From positions 171,619 to 235,618 of the forward strand of contig CDMY01000938.1 in NCBI GenBank assembly GCA_001179505.1: a stretch of DNA of 64,000 nucleotides, read 5' to 3'. The stretch comes from Vitrella brassicaformis (Eukaryota; Sar; Vitrellaceae). Position numbers and translations under genes: made by a program. Positions 54,379-64,000 of this stretch are shown piece after piece (position 1 is the stretch's first letter; each line of letters starts with the position of its first letter). A model generated the notes under the pieces. It was not told where the DNA came from and did no database searches. It was given only the letters and a program-made list of their open reading frames with translations.

Positions 54379-56670
54379 TCAGTGGTGGCGGGGTGCGGGG
54401 ACGTTCGTGACCTTCCGCGACTCTCGGCTGCGGGTGGTGGGTGTCCCTTGCTGAGATGCAGGGGCAGAAGGTGCCTCGCTCTCCACCGGCGGTGCTGCAG
54501 CAGCAGCAACGGGCGCACATGGCTGTGGCCGCTCCGGGGGTCCCACGGCAGCAGCAGCAGCAGCAACAGCAGGGCTTGTGGCGGCCTCCTGGACGGCGTC
54601 TTGGACACCGGGGCCGCCGGCCGGCATGGATCGGGTGCGGTTGAGTGTGGGGCGTGCTGCGGCAGGGGCTGAGTCAGCCGCAGAGGGACAAATCGTTGGC
54701 GTGAAACGCAGAGATGGCCGCCAGGCTTGTGGAGACGATGACGAGGAGCTCAGCGGGGACACTGCTGACGGACGGCTCTCCTGAAGGAACGAACAAACAG
54801 GCCATCCACACATATCATAGCCAGTGTGTGTGTTTCTCCTTCCTGGCGTGGCGTGGCGTACCTCCTGCTGCTGCCGCAACAATAGGGTCTGCTCATTGAG
54901 TTTGGTGATCTCGGCCTGTGCTTCCTCCAGACCCTGAACGACAGACAACAGACACAACACAGACATGCAGACATACCCAGACAGACAGACAGATGACCGC
55001 GTTGTGCTGCGGTGCGTTTGGGGGGAGGGAACTTACCCGTTCCTGCTGCTGGCTCTCTTGGTACATGGCGTGCACCTGGTAGTTGAGCTCCTCCAGGTCT
55101 TGCTGAAGGGCCTCCACGTCTCCCTCAGCCTCGCTGGCTTGGCGGCGGTAGTCGTCCTTGTCCCTCTCCAGGGCGGCTATCTTGGCGTTCATCGAGTTCC
55201 TCATGCGCTCGTATCCCTCGGTGTAGAAGTACTGCACAAAGAGACAGAGAGACAAATGCGGTGAGTGAGTGAATGGATACATGAGCGGCTCCCCTTGCCC
55301 TGCCCTGCCATCCTCACTGACCCGCTCCCGAGAGATGCGCTCGTACTCCTCGGGCATGGGCGGCGGCACATCAGGCACGGGCAGCAACAGGCCGCTCGAG
55401 AAGCGCAGGCCGGGAACGTACACCTCACCGACGCCCCTGCCGCTCGCGCCGGCACCGGCAGCCGCAGCAGCAGCCAGCGCAGCATTAAGCGGCCGTCGCA
55501 CACACGCCGACTGGAACGCGCCCCACTCAATCTCGTCCTCGTCGGCAGTCGGCGAGGGTGGCTGGCTGCCTGGCTCACCATCGACATCCTGCAGGCAACG
55601 AACCCACACAAACACACACGCACAGCCCATCCCACCATGTGTCTGAGTGATGCGCGCGCGTGTGTGTGTGTGTGGTATGGGGTGACTCACCGCAGGCGTA
55701 TCGCTGTCGTTGCTATCGCTCTCGTCGTCCGTGGGTCGCTGCTGGATGGCGGCCACAAGCAGGTCTTGCAGCTCCTCATTGTTCTTGGCGAGGCGGGTGT
55801 TCTCCTGCGACAGGTCTGCGCGGCTCTCCAGGAGCTCCTCGTTGCGGGCGATGGCGCTGTTGAGCAGCTGCAGACAAAATGGGGAGATCGATCACCAGAC
55901 GAAGCGAGCAGCCCGCCCCTCGTGTGTGTGCTGTTTGTTTGCCCTACCTCTCGCAGAGTGGTCTGCCTCTCCTCGGCCGCCTCCAGGCCGTCTTGAGAGG
56001 CACGGAGCCGCTGGTGTAGTGCCCTCCCGGCGGTCTCCTCCTCCCTTAGGCAGCTCTCCAGGCTGTCGACCTGGAGCTGCTGGCCCTGGGCGGCGGCGTT
56101 CTTCTCGGCGACTTGGCGGCGCAGGTTGTTGAGCTGCTCGTCTTTGATGGCCACGACGGCCCGCTGGTCTGCCAGAGCCCTCTCGACCTCTTGCTGCACC
56201 ACCGGGCCATGCTGTAGACAAATCGCTGGTCTGCCAGAGCCCTCTCGACCTCTTGCTGCACCACGGGGGCGGCTGGTCTTGAGGCCATGCTGTAGACAAA
56301 TCAACACACACAACGAGCAGAAGATCTGTGTGTGTGTCGTCTGTCTGTGTCTGTCTGGGTGTGATGACTCACTGCCGCGGACGTGCCATAGCCACCAGCG
56401 GCCCACAGCCTGGGCAATCTCCTCGGGCTTGGGGGGATCGCAGAAGAGGCCCACGTAGCAGGCAATGTGGGGGAGGGCGATGGCAATGCACTCTGCCAGC
56501 ATCTTCCTCTTTCTCTTTAGCTCACGAGCGATCGGCCAAAGATCCGCGATAGAGAGATCGGAGAGAGCTGAAGGAGCGAGGTTGTGCAGCATCGGCTGGA
56601 GTCCCGTATTGTGCCTGGTTCCCCTTAGATCGATGAGTTGATGAGAAGAATCGTTCTCGAGGGTTGTCAT
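54379..56670 (-). CDS. Coiled-coil protein of unknown function
   Basis: The ATG at 56670 starts exon 1 (56670-56373: LSDLSIADLWPIARELKRKR, PHIACYVGLFC). Later exons are about 56208-55948 (VVQQEVERALADQRAVVAIK, DSLESCLREEE), 55867-55691 (NEELLESRADLSQENTRLAK), 55588-55322 (acidic then Ala/Gly-rich, EEYERISRER), 55231-55037 (AALERDKDDYRRQASEAEG), 54933-54862 (GLEEAQAEITKLNEQTLLL) and 54780-54379 (Ser/Ala/Pro-rich end, TNVPAPRHH). Long heptad-type helices indicate a structural or scaffold protein. The junction of exons 1 and 2 is unresolved because of a tandem duplication at 56,164-56,301 that repeats the acceptor. It faces the next gene head to head. Confidence 0.65.
56164..56301. repeat. Imperfect tandem duplication containing a 3' splice site
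   Basis: The block from CTGGTCTGCCAGAGCC to GCCATGCTGTAGACAAAT occurs twice, starting at 56,164 and 56,226 (62 bases apart). The second copy has about 16 extra bases, so the right-hand motifs are 78 bases apart. On the minus strand each copy carries the acceptor TTTGTCTACAG followed by CATGGCC and the VQQEVERALADQ codons. Confidence 0.9.
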
Positions 56671-56830
56671 CGCAGAGAGAAGGCGAATTCACGTGCGAAT
56701 TCGCATCGGTGCCGCCATCATGGAGGAGGGTTAGACAGGTGAGGCGCATCACAGCACCGCTGGCAATGGATGGGGCATTTCGCCACATGGGTGTCGGCTG
56801 TGTGTGCATGGTCCATTGGTGCAGGTCAAG
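56671..56830. promoter_or_regulatory. Putative bidirectional promoter with an inverted repeat around CACGTG
   Basis: 160 bases separate the divergent ATGs at 56670 (-) and 56831 (+). At 56,683-56,704 the arms GCGAATTC and GAATTCGC form a perfect inverted repeat with a 6-base spacer. The centre contains CACGTG (E-box/G-box). A transcription-factor site is inferred. Confidence 0.5.
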
Positions 56831-58968
56831 ATGAGTTCTTGCCGCGGTGACGCGGCGACTGCGGCTTCGTCTGCGTCTGCTGGTGCTAGTGTTGAGAGTG
56901 ACGAGGAGCGGCAGCGACGGGAGGAGAGTCAAAGACCCTTGCGCAAGAAGATCAGCGACACGGTGATTCAGGACATCGATTGCCGTCCCGTATGCTGTGT
57001 GGTTGTGTTTCAGGAGGGCCTTCTCAGCTACATGATGGCCTTCTTGCCCATCAATCTGATGGTGCAGCTGGCCAGGTCCATCTGGGAGAAGGCCGCACCC
57101 GACCTCTCGGACGTCACCATCAGCTCGGCAACCAAGGAGGAGCGGTCCTTCTGGCAGCACGTCCATCTCGCCTCCATCGCCCAGCTGGCCGCCCGACTCA
57201 CCCGCCTCACAAGCATCACCCTCCGGTACCCACTCGGCTCCCCCATGTGGTGTTTCGACGTCTTGGTGGAGATGGTGGAGAGGCAGCATGGCGCGGCCCT
57301 GGAGACGATCATTATCGAAGGGGTTCGGCTGACCGGCACGGCGAGGCAGACCGGCGCGCGGACACATCCGCCCCTCCCCGCCCCTCTCGACCCGCCCCCC
57401 ACCCTGCACGCACTCACCACCATTGCCGGCCTGACAGACGACCATTGGCAGTTGGCCGACCGACGCTGGCTGATGCCCTCACTCGCCGTCGCGCGGCGGG
57501 AGAGATGGGGCGCTGACAGACTGGGCCAATTCATCAGTACGTCCCACTCGCTGCGGCGTGTGGACGGCAGCTTTAGGGGTGGGGAGTGGGCGGGTGTGTT
57601 TGAGGGGATCCCTGCGGCGCCTGCGGGGCAGCGCGGCGGGCCACTTAGCAACTTGGAGAGCATCGGCACCATCGTGGTCGAAGGCAGCGATCCGGCGGGC
57701 ATCGACCGGCTTCAGGTGAATACAACGCACACACATGTACAGTGTGTGGGTTGGCTCATGATGTCCCATATTTGCGTGTTCTTGCCTTTAGGAGGTGATG
57801 CTGGCGCGGGGCTGCCGAGGGTCACTCAAGCAGCTGCACGTGGAGTTTGATGCTGGCTCTGGACCGACTGGTCGGCACGTGCTGTCGACCAAACGCCCCA
57901 CTCATACTTGAAGAAATAGTCCTCGCCCGTTTCGGCTTCGACCTCTCCATCTTCTACCACAACGAGTTCCCCACCGACCCGTCACCCTCATTCAAGACCA
58001 TGCTCCAGTAGCTGGCAGACAGGGCCGCATCAGTGAAGTACATCTTCACTCAAGACGGCCTGACCGACCCGCACACCGACCCCAGCCAATCGGCCATCGA
58101 CGTCGTATCCGGCCTCTTTTTCGGCACGTTCGTGTCGGTGGAGGTCTTAAGCGACTTTGGTCCCATGGCCAACACCCCATCGCCCCACCCCTCCATCATC
58201 ACCCACCTACAGCCGTTCCCGAAAGTCTCAGCGGTGGCCCCAGAGCTGCGTGTCTGGAGCGACTTGGGTGGTGCTGCTGCCCGGCTGTTTGCCAGCAAGA
58301 TGCCCAAGGAGGTGGGGGATGTACACAGCGACCCTTTGTCGGATGGGGAGAAGGTGGGAGTGCTGACGGCGCTGGGGAGTGAGAGGGAGGTGAATACGGT
58401 GCGGATGAGGCAGGAAACCGTCGACCAGCTAGTGGGGGCGGCCGACGCATTTCCAACCATCAAGACACTATGTCTCTATCTGACACGTACGCCGAGAGAA
58501 GTGGGTAAGTGTGTCCTTCCGTCCTCATTTCCGCCTTGTGTTCCCTCCCCTTCAGTGCGTGACGGTGTGGAGGCCCAGTCAGATGAAGCCCAGATCCAGA
58601 GAGGCCGCGGACGTGGACGCGGTAGAGGCCGAGGCCGCGGACGTGGACGCGGCAGAGGCCGAGGTCGCGGAGGTCGAGGTCGTGGAGGCCGAGGCGGCTT
58701 CGCTCAACCAATCAACGATGCGGGCAGCTTCGTCCGCGACCGCCTCTCATCGGTGACCTCGCGCATCAGGGACATGCAGTCTGTGCAGTGTGTGGAGCTG
58801 AGAGTCGACGGGATGACAGCTGAGCAGCAGGCTTCCATCGAAGCCTCCATTCCTGTCAGCACCAACAACATCAACGGCTTCGTCACACGCACCGACATCA
58901 GACATGATAACTATGGGGATGGCATTGTGGAGAGATGGGTGATAATAACTGCAGTTCGCAATGCCTGA
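56831..58968 (+). pseudogene. Hypothetical leucine-rich/RGG protein gene with a frameshift and an in-frame TAG
   Basis: Exon 1 is 56831-56962 (MSSCRGDAATAASS), exon 2 is 57014-57715 (EGLLSYMMAFLPINLMVQLA, LARLTRLTSITLRYPLG, LETIIIEGVRLTG) and exon 3 starts at 57792 (EVMLARGCRGSLKQLHVEFD). The helical and leucine-rich character suggests an F-box/LRR-like protein; this is not certain. Frame 1 hits TGA at 57909-57911, but another frame with strong coding bias begins at once (LILEEIVLARFGFDLSIFYH), meets TAG at 58009-58011, and continues LADRAASVKYIFTQDGLTD. The last exon, after an intron at about 58505-58556, encodes a GR-rich run and ends VERWVIITAVRNA. It is either a pseudogene, a readthrough gene or an assembly error. 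Confidence 0.5.
58596..58700 (+). repeat. RGG/GR-repeat coding tract
   Basis: A tandem run of CGN-GGN codons, organised as imperfect 24-base units (CGCGGACGTGGACGCGG), encodes about 17 Arg-Gly pairs, then GGRGRGGRGG. RG/RGG tracts usually bind RNA and are targets for arginine methylation. The other frame gives AADVDA/EAEV repeats and is a shadow. Confidence 0.7.
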
Positions 58969-59411
58969 AGGTGAGGGAATGGGCCTGATTGGACTGATTG
59001 TGTGACCATCTTCGCATCTCCTGTGTGCTCTGTGTGCGTGTGTGTGTGTGTGTTTGACGACTGGCTCGGTAGTGGTCAGATTGACGGACAGGGGCTGGGG
59101 CTGATACTGGTGTGTAAATGAATATTGGCAAAGAGTGGGAGTGTACTTAGTCAGACCTTGACAGGCATGAAGGGGGGGCGGGAGATGGGAATGGATACAC
59201 ATCGATGGACGTGAACGTGGCTTTTGATCGATAGACTGACTGACTGCTTGTTTGCCTTCTGTACTCGGCATCTGGCCGTGCCGTGCCGTGTGGCTCACCG
59301 AGACTCTCGTGCATCATTTCACTCACATACGGACCACATCCATTCCATCCATCGATCGTCTCAGCCAACCGTCTACAGCCAGGCAGGCAGCATGTCTGTC
59401 TACCTATCTAC
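58969..59411. other. Intergenic region between convergent genes
   Basis: 443 bases with a TG run near 59,035-59,055 and no supported exon. It probably holds both 3' UTRs. Confidence 0.5.
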
Positions 59412-59738
59412 CTACCTGCGGCCTGCCTGCATCGCCCTTATCTGCCCTATGCGCTGCAGCACCTTGCTCTCCAGCGCTGTCAGCCGGTCGATCTCAGCCC
59501 TGATCTGCTCGGCCGACGTACACAACGACGAGACGTCATCGGTCTCCAACACGCTCCCAGACATCCTGAAGAGAGAGAGAGGGAGGGGAGGAGAACACAT
59601 GGATGGATGGTCGGTGTGGTGGGCGAGGGCGACTGACTCCTTCCTTACTCACCTGTTTGGCGCATGTTGTCTGAGTGTGTCGAGCTGCCGCTGCAGCTGC
59701 TCTATCACACGCTGCTGCCGGGCATACTCCTGCTCACG

Positions 59739-59773
<35 letters not shown>

Positions 59774-62700
59774 ACACCGACACACATAAACCATCGACGT
59801 GCTTTCGTCGATCGGCCGGTCTACCTTTTGGATGTGCCGCTCGGTGGCTCTTGCTGACGGGGTGCGATGCCCTCCCCTACCGGGTAAAACAGGTGGCCGT
59901 TGTGCCATTCCGCATGGCCGTCTGCAGGTGGGGGCGGCACAGACGAGCCCTCTGTTTGAGAGGTGCTGCCGGACGCCCTGACACACGCACACACACACAC
60001 ATACACACACAAATCGCCCATCCATCCATCCATCCATCCATTCATGTAGTGACCTGCTCTGCTGCACTTGGCTGTCCGCTGCGTTGCCGCTGCCCTCCCC
60101 TGCTGTCTGCCTGTGCTGGCCACGGCGTCTGCTGCGATAAGTCCAGTCGCCCTCGTCAAGGCTGCACCCACACAGCCACATGAATACCTCTTCTCCCCTC
60201 TGTGTGCACATGGCGTGGCACAGTGTGACACACTGACCTCTGTTCGATCCCCTCCTCTGTCCTGAATGAGCTCCCCAAACTCGACGGCCGATGCGCATCG
60301 GCAGCGTCAGCAGCGGCAGATGGAATGGCAGAGTCCACCCCACCAGCAGCTGCCGAAGGTGTCGCCTCTGTCGCCTCTGCTGCCTCGACTCCACCACCAC
60401 CACCAGCAGCTGACGGCTCCACCTTCCCACCCCCTCCGCTACCACCGCCTTTGTTCTTCCTTTTTTTCTTCTTTTTGCCCCCTGCCGCCGTTGCAGGCTG
60501 CTGCTGCTGCTGCTGCCCCGCACCGTCGTCCGAGTCGCTGACGGCGTCACCGAGCGAGAGCAGCAGCTCCTTGTCGCGCCGGCGGGCCTCCTCCTGATCC
60601 TCCTCATGATGTTTGTCGACCTGCGATGATGGCGACGGGCCCTCCCCCGCCGGCCCGTCCTGGTGCTGCTGCTGGTGTTGCTGGTGGGCGCCCTTCTTCT
60701 GGTTGGTGCGCTTCTGTCGCTCGCGCATGCGTTCGATGAGCTGGGCCTTTCGCTCCTTGGCCGACTGCTTGGCGTGAAGGGGCGGCAGGCCGGCGACCTC
60801 TCGGGCAACATCCTCTGAATGAACAGAGGCAAGACATGACAGGCAACAGACACACGGATGGACTGATGGACGGAGGCATCGAAAGGGTCATCGCATCATG
60901 CTCATCATCACCTTTGTCTTTGAGTCGTGTTTCGTGCATCGCCTGGATGGCTGCAAACTTTTCCTTGGCCTGCTTGAGCATGATCCTGGCGAGAGCCTCA
61001 CTGGTGGGGTTGTCGCGCACGCTCGGATCAGCCAGAGTGTCCTGCCTCACACACATGCACCACAAGAACGTCACCTCCCCGCCGACGGGTTTCTCCCCTT
61101 GCCAGAGTCTACCTGGAACTGCGCCATGATCTGCCGCCGCATCTCGAGCACCTTGCTGCTGGCCAGGACGAGGAGCTCCATTGATTTCAGCCGATGGATG
61201 GGCGGAATGAACTGATAAGAGGGGAACAAAGGAGAGACGCACACACAGACAGCAAAGGATTCATCGGAGTGTGAGTGTGTGTGTGGGTGGGGGCTCATGG
61301 GAGGGAGGGTGGGTGAAGGCCGTTGGAGTGCCTTACCTCACTGTCGGTCATGGTCTTGTTGACGGCGACGAAGGGAATATCGGTGGTCTCGCCACACGAA
61401 AAGTGGCGATCAGGGCCAGCCTGATACATACACACATACACACAGACAGGAGCAACACACGGCAAACAATCATGCTGGGTGCGGTGCCACTCTGTCTGCC
61501 GACACAGGTACCTGCTGCACTACTTTCTCCTGAGTGGAGTAGACACTCTCGGCGATAACTCGCGGGCTGACGGCATGGAAAGGCAACCTGCACCCAATGA
61601 CAAGACAAAGATGGCGGATATCCATAAGCTGCCTGCCCACGTGATGCCTGGCTACCCTACCTCTTTTTCCACTTTTCCCCGCAGTCGATGAAGGCGTCGG
61701 TCATGAAATCGACCAGGATGGTGGCCTTTTTGCCCCTGGGCGCCACGGCGATCGTCTGCGCGTCGTACCCCAGCCGCTGCAGGTGCTCGTCGTACTCCCC
61801 GCTGTCCATCTGCTCCACCACCACAGGCAGCTGCTTTGCGATCACGTCACGGTAGATGGACAGCACGGCCTCGGTCGCCTTGGCACGCTGCCCCTCGTAC
61901 TCGCGCGAGGAGAGCGCCTTGGTCTCTTCCTCCTTGTTGGCCTTGTGCGCCAGCAACAGATTTAGTCGGACCTCAGCCATCAACGCAAAGAGCTGCCGCT
62001 GACACACACACACACACACAGACAGACAGACAGAGAGGCCCATGTGTCGTGCAGAAAGCGACCCTTCCTTTCATCAAGTGCCCGTCTGTGCGTACCTTTC
62101 GCAGCTCGAAGACGTATTGGCTCTCCTGCGGCTTGAGTCGCTTGGTCTTCCCCGACACCTCAGCAGCAGCGGCAGCATCCACAGCCGGCTCGGGCACCTT
62201 CGGATCAGTGGCCAGGAGCTCATCCACGAAGGCCGCCTCCCGCTTCCTCAGCCGGTCTAGCCCGTCGGTGTCCGCACCCGTGATGGCCTCCACCAGCCTT
62301 TTGCTGCGGTACACGTCAGCAGCGGAGCCCTTGGCGTAGCTCGGGCGCCACGCACTGGCGAGCACCCGGTCGGCGCACTTGTCGAGGAGGTCGCCGTTGA
62401 TGTCCGGATCTGTGGCGAAGCCGGGGTACTTGGGGTATCTCTGCTACTCGCAGAGAATCTGAAACTCGGCCGTCATCTGCTCGACGATCGTCAGGGCGCC
62501 TCCGGGGGCGACGCCGAGCTTGCGCTTGGTTGCGAGCCGAAGGGGCTCCATCTTCACACACACAGAGAGAAGAATGAGAGAGTGATGAGACCAGAGATCG
62601 TTTCCGTGCTCACCTCTGAAGCGGCGAAAGGCGAGTACTCGGCATCTTCATCGAACGCCAGATCGATGAGTGTGTCGAGGGATTTCTTGATGACGCCCTT

Positions 62701-63535
62701 GAGCCGTGCCTCGTCAGCCACCGAACCCTTGGCCGTGGTCAGCAGGGCCACCAACACAGACACTACGGCGTCCCGCCCTCTCTCCTCTACGGTCTTTTGC
62801 CACTCGGCCCCACCAACCTGCCCCTTGTCCCTCTTTCTCCTGCCCCCCTTGCCGGCAGCCCTCTTGCCTCCTCCCGCCCCCCTGGCCCCTCCACTTGATG
62901 GCGTGTCATCCTCGGTGACGTCACCTTCATCGTCATCTGCATCAGGGCGGGGTTTGCCGCAGAAGGTGCAGGTGGGGTCGTAACACGCTTGCTTGGGAGG
63001 GGCAGGGCCGGCGGCCGCTGCTGCCGATGATGAGGGCGATGAAGGTTCGCCCAGGGGACTGGGATGTAGTAGTTCCTCGAGGCCCATGAAGGGCGACATA
63101 TTCCGCAGAAACTGCATGGCGGCCGCCCTCTTGGCGTCGTCTGATGGCTCGTGCCCTTGGTCCTGCCGCGACTGGTTGGACGGCGCCGGCCGCTGTTTGG
63201 CAAAGACGCCCTTGAGCTTGTTTTCGAAGTCCTTGCTGAGCTTCTTGGGGCGCTCTGCATCAGCCGGAGATGCGCCACCGAAGCCGACATCGAACTCCAG
63301 GCCAGGCATGTCTGAGTAGTCCTCCTTATCGTCACCATCTTCATCTGGCGCGCAGCTGCAGAGATCTGTGTCTGTGTCTGTGTCTGTATCTGTATCCGTC
63401 ATCAGCGCTCGCCCACCTGACGTCCATCCAGTGGTCGTCGTCCTCATCGCTGGAGGCCGCGGCTTTCTGCTTTCTGCTTTTCGAACCTGCCGCTGCAGCT
63501 GCAGAGCTGCTCGACGGCTGCTGATGCTTCTTCAT
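59412..63535 (-). CDS. Hypothetical 1,040-codon protein with an internal in-frame TAG
   Basis: Thirteen exons: 63535-63417, 63355-62614, 62551-62096, 61998-61661, 61587-61512, 61420-61337, 61211-61113, 61041-60912, 60814-60238, 60161-60054, 59977-59825, 59739-59653, 59565-59412; 3,123 nt, all phases consistent. Codon 323 is TAG (62446-62444), flanked by AEFQILCE and QRYPKYPGFATDPDINGDLL with coding bias on both sides. The N-terminus is Ser/Ala/Asp-rich with a CYDPTCTFCGKP motif (possible zinc site). The middle is a helical region (REYEGQRAKATEAVLSIYRD, GYDAQTIAVAPRGKKATILV). The later part is Lys-rich (KKKKKRKNK), then HNGHLFYPVGEGIAPRQ, and two short coiled coils end it (VIEQLQRQLDTLRQ, AEIDRLTALESKVLQRIGQI). 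I do not recognise the family. Confidence 0.65.
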
Positions 63536-64000
63536 CCCCTTGCAGCGGTTTCAGGGATCTTGAGCTCCCTATACTTCCCTCTGCAGCAGCGGTTTCAGGG
63601 AGCACCCTAGGCGGCGTGGCGGCCAAGTCCCCTGTCAGGTCTGTCCAACATGAAAACACGCACCCTAACATGCAACCCGGACACGCAACACGCAGCACGC
63701 AGAGGGCAGATGCAGCAAACAGGAGGATATGCAATGCGCTGCGAACGACGGCAACATACTTCCCTCTGGTGGTGGTGGTTAAGGGTAAGATTGTCCGTGT
63801 GTCCATGCGCTGGGACGGTCGATTACATGTTCGCATCTAAACTTTTGACAGCAACGATCAAAACATTCGCTACCTACCCATTCACGCCCACCCACCCACC
63901 CCCTGCAATCAACGAGGGTGGAAAGGCCCCCGCTCTAGCAACAGCCCCTCAGCAAAACCCGCCCTCTCCTGCCCATTCCACCTGCTTGCCCGCCACGCCC
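63536..64000. other. Upstream region of the last gene
   Basis: 465 bases to the window end with no supported exon. A 15-base direct repeat (CAGCGGTTTCAGGGA) occurs at about 63,544 and 63,588. The end is C-rich. Confidence 0.45.

Noticed and set aside
37018-61300. CA/TG, CCAT and CTGT simple repeats as possible functional elements or CRISPR-like arrays
   Set aside because: They are ordinary microsatellites, mostly inside introns and intergenic DNA, with no spacer structure.
1-64000. tRNA, rRNA and transposable-element searches
   Set aside because: No convincing tRNA arms, rRNA segments, transposase or reverse-transcriptase motifs were noticed by eye. A covariance-model scan would be needed to exclude small RNAs.

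Overview
The window is eukaryotic nuclear DNA, GC-rich and dense in introns. About 14 protein-coding genes can be followed, most of them split by many short introns (roughly 45-90 bases) whose 3' ends often run through TG/TC repeats into CAG. The gene set (a giant IPT/TIG plus GCC2/GCC3-type surface protein, a calpain-like protein, ASCC2, selenoprotein O) and a nuclear gene whose leader is a signal peptide followed directly by Phe (the pattern of red-derived complex plastids) point to a photosynthetic alveolate. A chromerid such as Vitrella is my best guess. This is inference; no database was searched.

Layout. Positions 1-21,359 (+) carry one huge gene, open at its 5' end: 32 exons that join without a phase break into at least 6,388 residues. 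It has many IPT/TIG-like beta repeats, then cysteine-rich modules, then a polytopic membrane domain and a cytoplasmic tail. A single-pass membrane protein of unknown function follows at 21,974-23,833 (-). Positions 24,495-30,447 hold two paralogous TauE/SafE-type transporters (-). Between them lie a plastid-targeted tail-anchored protein (+) and a damaged cysteine-rich secreted-protein gene (-). Next come ASCC2 (30,691-34,408, +) and a calpain-like gene that lacks the catalytic Cys (35,004-40,461, +). Then protein phosphatase inhibitor 2 (41,279-42,189, -), an E2-fold-like protein (42,376-44,659, +) and selenoprotein O in its Cys form (45,309-48,139, +).

The right-hand third is less conserved: two poorly resolved minus-strand genes (48.4-50.8 kb), an ankyrin-like gene (51,056-52,536, +), a 300-N gap, a coiled-coil gene (54,379-56,670, -), a broken-looking gene with an RGG tract (56,831-58,968, +), and a 13-exon gene (59,412-63,535, -) with one in-frame TAG.

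Genes are often head to head: five divergent pairs have start codons only about 160-250 bases apart, so shared bidirectional promoters are likely. Recurrent themes are GC-AG introns, a 10-base microexon, and small local duplications that copy exon pieces and splice sites, some of which break reading frames. Exon coordinates were joined by eye from splice signals and phase. For the well-resolved genes the summed exon lengths are exact multiples of three.
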